A DNA stretch of 33,951 bases from Candidatus Nomurabacteria bacterium (lineage in GTDB: Bacteria > Patescibacteriota > Minisyncoccia > Phycocordibacterales > UBA9973): NCBI GenBank assembly GCA_903862255.1, contig CAIOXK010000002.1, forward strand, positions 1 through 33,951, read 5' to 3'. The notes under the pieces were generated by a model. The model was not told the DNA's origin. It searched no databases and saw only the letters and a program-made list of their open reading frames with translations. Shown piece after piece: positions 29,757 to 33,951 of this stretch (the stretch's first letter is position 1; each line of letters begins with the position of its first letter). Position numbers and translations under genes: made by a program.

Positions 29757-29774
29757 CCGCTAAAGCTTTGGCGG
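29757..29774. repeat. GC-rich imperfect palindrome upstream of tRNA-His
   Basis: CCGCTAAAGCTTTGGCGG is an 18-bp palindrome with one mismatched pair. The 29698-29785 stretch is richer in GC than its surroundings and has no gene. It could be a REP-like element or a leftover of the integrated element. Confidence 0.5.
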
Positions 29775-29813
29775 GCGACGCGTTACAGTTATACCAGAAT
29801 ACCCCTTAAAAAT

Positions 29814-30221
29814 CTAGGGTAATAAGAACATTGAAACCATTACCCCGTAGAGTACTGTTGCCATAGCCGCTGACCCCAAGCACCACACGCACCATTGTTT
29901 GATTTTGAAATGCTGTACGCCTACGAGATACATAGAGAATAAGAATCCTACCGTGATCATCACTATAAACACCAAACTTGCAAGATTACAGCTATGCCCT
30001 GTACCGAAATACAATAAAAACCCAACAGTAACGATATAGTAAAACATTCCTAGGATAGTATTTGAAATACCGAAAATCTTTGCCTCGGGACTACTAATAA
30101 CAGTTTCGCAGGGCGCGCGACGTGGACACATCAGTGGTTTTTGTGCTTTTTGTTTATTATAAATATAGAGCGTAATTCCCAACCCAATAAGTGATGCCAA
30201 TAGTCCAATAAGTATAGCCAT
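29814..30221 (-). CDS. VKOR-family disulfide-forming membrane protein
   Basis: VKOR homologues oxidise DsbA-like partners using quinone. The 135-residue protein has about four TM helices. The active-site CxxC is in FKIKQWCVWCLGSAAMATVL near residue 112, and the loop Cys pair is in LMCPRRAPCETVISSP (about 32-38), followed by the family stretch IFGISNTILGMFYY. There is no fused thioredoxin domain. With CcdA and the DipZ-like protein it indicates both oxidising and reducing thiol routes outside the membrane. A TACAAT box lies 6 nt before the ATG. Confidence 0.88.
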   Translation of the reverse strand: MAILIGLLASLIGLGITLYIYNKQKAQKPLMCPRRAPCETVISSPEAKIFGISNTILGMFYYIVTVGFLLYFGTGHSCNLASLVFIVMITVGFLFSMYLVGVQHFKIKQWCVWCLGSAAMATVLYGVMVSMFLLP

Positions 30222-30227
30222 GCTGAT

Positions 30228-30233
30228 ATTGTA
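30228..30233 (-). promoter_or_regulatory. -10 box TACAAT, leaderless
   Basis: It ends 6 nt before the VKOR ATG at 30221. Confidence 0.4.
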
Positions 30234-30279
30234 CAGTATTTGTCTATATTTAATAAGACATTTATAAAAGTGGTAGCTA

Positions 30280-30308
30280 TTGACTTTTTATGTTATATAT
30301 GCTATCAT
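30280..30308 (+). promoter_or_regulatory. Good sigma-70 promoter of a small transcription unit
   Basis: TTGACT (30280-30285), a 17-nt spacer ending TGC and TATCAT (30303-30308). The transcript would start near 30315 and run to the terminator at 30498-30529, about 215 nt. Confidence 0.65.
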
Positions 30309-30351
30309 TAGCTTAAACAACAACTCACTTACATTAATAACTCAAAAAAAG

Positions 30352-30477
30352 ATGAAAACTTTTCTGAACGCATTGATGACAAATAACATGTCCTCAAAAC
30401 AACTAACAATTGCTACGGTTGTAGTATTTGTTTTAGCAATAATAGTGGACATCGTTCTAAACAATCTTTGCAAATAA
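30352..30477 (+). CDS. 41-residue putative membrane peptide
   Basis: A small frame starts MKTFLNALMTNNMSSKQ and has a single strong TM helix (TIATVVVFVLAIIVDIVL) before NNLCK. It lies between a good promoter and a strong terminator, which supports a real gene, but the unit could also be a small RNA. Small one-TM peptides of this kind may regulate membrane complexes or be toxins; no evidence favours either. Confidence 0.5.
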   Translation: MKTFLNALMTNNMSSKQLTIATVVVFVLAIIVDIVLNNLCK

Positions 30478-30497
30478 CATGGCCGCGCCAAACTAAC

Positions 30498-30529
30498 GCC
30501 GTTCCTACACAATATGGGAACGGCTTTTT
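30498..30529 (+). terminator. Rho-independent terminator
   Basis: GCCGTTCC (30498-30505) pairs with GGAACGGC (30517-30524), followed by TTTTTG. It ends the small plus-strand unit and lies just after the rarA stop on the other strand. Confidence 0.88.
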
Positions 30530-30534
30530 GTTTA

Positions 30535-31740
30535 CTATTTTTTGTAATACTTCTTCCCTTTCAACTTATCAGGCAATAAATCTTCTTCAGTATATTTTTC
30601 ATAACCAGCACCATATCCTATGTCTTTCATTAATTTCGTTGGGGCATTTCTTATCTTAAGCGGGATCGGCAAGTTACCCATTTTCTTAGCATCGTCCATA
30701 GTCATACTAAACGCATTGTATACTGATTTACTTTTTGGAGCTTGTGATAAATACACAACGCCATGCGAAAGAGTAATACCGACCTCTGGTAAGCCAATCG
30801 TTTCAACTGCTCGGAATACTGCATTTGCCAATACTAATGCATGCGGATCCATCATACCGATATCTTCAGAAGCAAAGATCACCATACGGCGCGCAATGAA
30901 CTTAGCATCTTCACCACTCTGCAGCATACGAGCCAGATAATACAATGCAGCGTCAGGTTGTGATGCGCGCATACTTTTTATAAATGCAGAGATAGTATTG
31001 TAGTGCTCTTCCCCACCCTTATCGAACCGTAAGTGGGTATCTTGTAATGATTGTGTAATTGTTTCAATAGAAACGGTGGTATAAAAACGTCGAGTACTAT
31101 CGATCAACGAAAGTGCTTGTCGCGCATCACCATTGGCAATCTGAGCGATAAAAGTTTTTGTGCCGACATCCATCGGCACACCGGTGCGCTCGATGATTTC
31201 TACAATCTCCTCTTCAGATAATCCATTAAGTGTAAAAACGCGCACACGAGAAAGCAATGCAGAAATAACTTCAAAGCTAGGATTTTCTGTCGTTGCTCCG
31301 ATCAGTGTTAACTGTCCGCTTTCAACATATGGCAAAAGAAAATCTTGCTGTGCTTTGTTGAAGCGATGAATTTCATCCAGAAATAAAATCTTTGGCCCGG
31401 ACTTCGCTGAAGCTACGCCCGGCAAGCCAAACAGATCTCCATTTTTTGGCTCAAATTCTTTCTCTTCTATAATTTGACGAATATCATCCTTGCCGGCAGA
31501 AACAGCAGACAATTCGTGATAGTCAGCATTGAGTGCTTTGGCATAAATACGAGCTAGTGTGGTTTTACCTACACCTGGTGGTCCCCATAAAATAAATGAG
31601 AATACTAACTTGCCTTCAATAGCAATACGAAGCGGGGCAGCTGTACCAACAAGGTGTTGCTGGCCTACAAATTCATTGAGGTCTTTTGGGCGAATAGTTG
31701 CTGCTAGCGGTGTAAATTGTCCTGGAGATGTCGGCGCCAT
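30535..31740 (-). CDS. rarA: Replication-associated recombination ATPase RarA (MgsA)
   Basis: RarA is a clamp-loader-like AAA+ ATPase acting at stalled forks. The 401-residue protein shows [20 protein letters not shown], Walker [20 protein letters not shown], Walker [21 protein letters not shown], sensor 1 [20 protein letters not shown] and the C-terminal MgsA tetramer domain ([33 protein letters not shown]). A GC-rich insert encoding [12 protein letters not shown] lies before Walker B (31394-31430). A TACGAT box lies 6 nt before the ATG. Confidence 0.95.
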   Translation of the reverse strand: MAPTSPGQFTPLAATIRPKDLNEFVGQQHLVGTAAPLRIAIEGKLVFSFILWGPPGVGKTTLARIYAKALNADYHELSAVSAGKDDIRQIIEEKEFEPKNGDLFGLPGVASAKSGPKILFLDEIHRFNKAQQDFLLPYVESGQLTLIGATTENPSFEVISALLSRVRVFTLNGLSEEEIVEIIERTGVPMDVGTKTFIAQIANGDARQALSLIDSTRRFYTTVSIETITQSLQDTHLRFDKGGEEHYNTISAFIKSMRASQPDAALYYLARMLQSGEDAKFIARRMVIFASEDIGMMDPHALVLANAVFRAVETIGLPEVGITLSHGVVYLSQAPKSKSVYNAFSMTMDDAKKMGNLPIPLKIRNAPTKLMKDIGYGAGYEKYTEEDLLPDKLKGKKYYKK

Positions 31741-31746
31741 ATTCGC

Positions 31747-31752
31747 ATCGTA
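31747..31752 (-). promoter_or_regulatory. Possible -10 box TACGAT, leaderless
   Basis: It ends 6 nt before the rarA ATG at 31740. The hexamer is weak. Confidence 0.3.
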
Positions 31753-31799
31753 CCACCTTACTGTAAGTAAATCGAATCCGCTTGAAATGCAATCAGGAG

Positions 31800-32810
31800 T
31801 TATTCAGTTGCCATTTCGTGCTTATACACTGATGTTAAAGCATAAATCAGACTCACTACGAGAGGGCCGATAATCAACCCAACTGGTCCAAGCAAGCTAA
31901 TCCCACCAAGTACTGAGAACAATACAAGTAGTGGATGAATAGCGATCTGTTTTCCTACCACAAATGGATTAAGAACATTGTCGATCGTACCACTAATAAA
32001 GATTGCCCATAATGCGTACCCAATTGCTGGGGCTATTCTATTACTTAAGAATAGAAAAATTACAACCGGAATAGAAATAAGTCCTGTGCCAATGTTTGGC
32101 ACTAACGAAGCAACAGCTGCGAGTAGTCCCCAAAGTGCCGCATGTGGTACGTGAAAAATAAATAAACCGATGCCTGTTACAATTCCTTGCGCCAATCCAA
32201 TTACAAAATATCCTTTTACTATGCCATTAATAGCCTTATGTAAAATTGTAATAATTTTTGTATTACTTTCTTCAGATAGTGGACTTAAAGAAATTAAAGT
32301 CTCTGTCCAGGTCTTACCGTCCTTAATAAAGTAAAACATTGTAAGCAATAGCAATAAAAATGAAATCAGTGTCGAAATAGTGGTAGTAAATACCGTTGCG
32401 CCTTTTGAAACAAGCCCTGCAATAAACGTATTTACTTTTGCCTGTAAATCAAACGTAACACCTGGGAAGAAGTTGTGTAACCACACAGTCACATTGTTTA
32501 CGGCAACATTGATTGATCCGTGGGCACTAAGCCATGCCAGCATAGTTTGTGATTGCTTGATAACAACAATACCGATGAGAAATAATGGCGTACATAGAAT
32601 TACAATGAAAGAAAGAATAGTGAGTACTGACGCGAAGTTTGGATAGCGAACAAATCGTATAAACCATTTATATAGAGGATGGAGCAGTGAAGAAAACACT
32701 ATTGCTAAAATAATTGTAATAAGAAATGGCCAAAAAATAATAAATCCGATAGCGAATGCTAAGAACAGCAGTGCTGCGAAAAAGTACCGTTGGATGAATG
32801 TTGAAGTCAT
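31800..32810 (-). CDS. AI-2E family (PerM-type) transporter
   Basis: The 336-residue protein has about seven to eight TM helices. The order is an N-terminal hairpin (FAIGFIIFWPFLITIILAIV), HPLYKWFIRFVRYPNFASVL, a long extracellular region (about 85-140), then the conserved core FYFIKDGKTWTETLISLSPL, GIVKGYFVIGLAQGIVTGIG, AALWGLLAAVASLVPNIGTG and VGKQIAIHPLLVLFSVLGGI. Members are putative exporters of unknown or varied substrates; the AI-2 name should not be taken as function. TATACT ends 7 nt before the ATG. Confidence 0.92.
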   Translation of the reverse strand: MTSTFIQRYFFAALLFLAFAIGFIIFWPFLITIILAIVFSSLLHPLYKWFIRFVRYPNFASVLTILSFIVILCTPLFLIGIVVIKQSQTMLAWLSAHGSINVAVNNVTVWLHNFFPGVTFDLQAKVNTFIAGLVSKGATVFTTTISTLISFLLLLLTMFYFIKDGKTWTETLISLSPLSEESNTKIITILHKAINGIVKGYFVIGLAQGIVTGIGLFIFHVPHAALWGLLAAVASLVPNIGTGLISIPVVIFLFLSNRIAPAIGYALWAIFISGTIDNVLNPFVVGKQIAIHPLLVLFSVLGGISLLGPVGLIIGPLVVSLIYALTSVYKHEMATE

Positions 32811-32817
32811 TGGTATA

Positions 32818-32823
32818 AGTATA
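32818..32823 (-). promoter_or_regulatory. -10 box TATACT, leaderless
   Basis: It ends 7 nt before the ATG at 32810, directly before the stop of the peptidase E-like gene. Confidence 0.5.
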
Positions 32824-32825
32824 CC

Positions 32826-33482
32826 CTAGTTATATTCTAGATATAACCCCTCAGTAACCACTGTCACTTCTCCATCGATGACTTTCAATGCACCCTGATC
32901 ATCAAGTGCATATACTTTTTCTGTTATACCTTCAATAGTTTTCTCTATGTTTTCTTTTGTGACGTTTGAGAAATATTCGTTGTTTAAATGAGGCAAGAAA
33001 ACAAAGTTCACGAGATCAAGACCATTCATATTCTTTTCTTTACCAAGTCCTTCATCGTAGAGATCTTGTGCGATTTTGAATGAAAGCTCCTTTGTCATAA
33101 CTTCACTACCAGCACTATTGCCTACCAACACTTTGCTTTCAAGTAAAATTGGCATAATCTTTTTAAGACCAGAAAGAAGAATCCATTTCATAAGATGAAA
33201 AGGGTCCCCGCCCTCAAAATAAAATACATCGGCCTTCTCAAAAGAAGTTCTCCAAATTTCCTGATCTAATGCTGAGATATCAATAATCTGAATAGATTTA
33301 AAGTTTAAATTCTTCAGAAGGATAAGGTCATCAATTACCCATTCTTTGTCCTCCATTAAAGTATTGGATGCAGTAGGTACAAAAATAATTGTAGTGTCTT
33401 CCGGCTTCTTCCCTACCAAATCAAATAATGCATCGGCAATTGTTTTGTTTGTAATTCCTCCAGATGTAAGTAGTAATTTCAT
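32826..33482 (-). CDS. Peptidase E-like protein (family S51)
   Basis: The 218-residue cytoplasmic protein starts MKLLLTSGGITNKTIADALF and has the nucleophile elbow KVLVGNSAGSEVMT (Ser in G-x-S-A-G) and DVFYFEGGDPFHLMKWI, the pattern of the glutamine-amidotransferase-like S51 fold. Peptidase E cleaves Asp-X dipeptides. HLNNEYF near 170 could supply the catalytic His. I use the ATG at 33482, not the frame opening at 33500. TAAGAT ends 8 nt before the ATG. Confidence 0.82.
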   Translation of the reverse strand: MKLLLTSGGITNKTIADALFDLVGKKPEDTTIIFVPTASNTLMEDKEWVIDDLILLKNLNFKSIQIIDISALDQEIWRTSFEKADVFYFEGGDPFHLMKWILLSGLKKIMPILLESKVLVGNSAGSEVMTKELSFKIAQDLYDEGLGKEKNMNGLDLVNFVFLPHLNNEYFSNVTKENIEKTIEGITEKVYALDDQGALKVIDGEVTVVTEGLYLEYN

Positions 33483-33490
33483 ATCTGCAC

Positions 33491-33496
33491 ATCTTA
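33491..33496 (-). promoter_or_regulatory. Possible -10 box TAAGAT, leaderless
   Basis: It ends 8 nt before the ATG at 33482 and is preceded by TGT. Confidence 0.35.
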
Positions 33497-33509
33497 ACAC
33501 AAAATAAAA

Positions 33510-33536
33510 AACAGATCAGTGATTAGCTGATCTGTT
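33510..33536 (-). terminator. Rho-independent terminator
   Basis: On the minus strand a 10-bp stem (AACAGATCAG with CTGATCTGTT) is followed by TTTTATTTTG. It ends the partial gene at 33556. Confidence 0.88.
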
Positions 33537-33555
33537 CGAGGTGTTTTAATTTGAA

Positions 33556-33951
33556 TTAGTAGAATACCAGGTAATTGGTAACCACATTTGGGTTGCGTGT
33601 TCCAACCAATATAACCTGCCCATTTGTTTCCTTACAACTTTGCCCCCATGACTTTCCACCATCAAGTACATAGATATGTGTAGTGGTTGATTTTCCTGAC
33701 CTATCCAAACCACAAACAATCTGTCGTGCTTGGTCATAAGTAACCATTTGATCAAACAAAACAACACCAATCTGTGCACCGGTCGGTGTATCTCTCCTGA
33801 TTAAAACCTTATCTACTGTTTTGTTCGAGGAAAGATATTGTCCATTTCTGAAAATACTTGGTAGGAAAAACAATGTCGCATTGTTATTTTTGCATCTGCT
33901 ATACAGAGCATCGAAGTTTGCGTCGCTGGCATGGTCAAACTCTATAGAGTA
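33556..33951 (-). CDS. Partial hypothetical protein (5' end outside window)
   Basis: The frame is open to the window edge; 131 residues are seen. The visible part starts YSIEFDHASDANFDALYSRC, continues NNNATLFFLPSIFRNGQYLS and VLIRRDTPTGAQIGVVLFDQ, and ends NPNVVTNYLVFY. Several Cys, Gly and aromatic residues suggest a compact, possibly secreted beta domain, but the N-terminus is missing and I recognise no family. Confidence 0.6.
   Translation of the reverse strand, partial: YSIEFDHASDANFDALYSRCKNNNATLFFLPSIFRNGQYLSSNKTVDKVLIRRDTPTGAQIGVVLFDQMVTYDQARQIVCGLDRSGKSTTTHIYVLDGGKSWGQSCKETNGQVILVGTRNPNVVTNYLVFY

Overview
The window looks like a chromosome segment from a Candidate Phyla Radiation (Patescibacteria, probably Parcubacteria-like) bacterium. 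This is inferred from AT-rich DNA, shortened housekeeping enzymes (PheS without its N-terminal arm, PheT without the tRNA-binding OB domain, a short G6PDH), a surface protein with an INFQGRLLD motif, many secreted beta-sandwich proteins, very few Shine-Dalgarno sites, and the absence of any general biosynthetic pathway. No marker gene here proves the phylum.

Layout. 1-6700 (minus strand) is a block of surface genes. Two related beta-rich secreted proteins are followed by a DUF916-like membrane-anchored protein, a dockerin-bearing protein and two membrane-anchored cohesin-like proteins. The last five genes overlap or nearly touch, and a partial FQGRL-type surface protein follows. 6700-10304 (minus) holds pheT, pheS and a TrhO-type rhodanese. 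10373-12138 (plus) holds an ECF-like sigma factor, its probable membrane partner and a secreted Lys/Ala-rich protein. 12220-15795 (minus) is a redox-repair cluster: an XRE regulator with a small membrane protein, then CcdA (apparently circularly permuted), a TlpA/DipZ-like thioredoxin, MsrA and MsrB. G6PDH and a DUF1295 membrane enzyme diverge at about 16980. 17834-21685 encodes a 1283-residue secreted protein of about 21 Asp-box repeats with a C-terminal peptidoglycan-binding domain. 21795-29210 carries an ABC exporter, a DinB-like protein, a NUDIX hydrolase, an orphan response regulator and several unknowns. 29326-29697 is a serine-recombinase remnant running into tRNA-His. 29814-33951 encodes a VKOR homologue, a tiny membrane peptide, RarA, an AI-2E/PerM transporter, a peptidase E-like protein and a partial unknown.

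Genes that appear to work together. The surface block could form a cohesin-dockerin complex held at the membrane. The XRE regulator probably controls its own operon and the CcdA-DipZ-MsrA-MsrB operon, because the same palindrome covers the -35 region of both promoters. CcdA, DipZ, VKOR and the Msr pair together make an extracytoplasmic thiol and methionine redox system.

Sequence-wide signals. At 17 gene starts a -10-like hexamer ends only 6-8 nt before the ATG, implying mainly leaderless mRNAs. All 37 complete genes I could define end in TAA or TAG and none in TGA. A 25-bp palindrome occurs both inside pheT and between genes. All readings were made by eye; domain names without a decisive motif are inferences.
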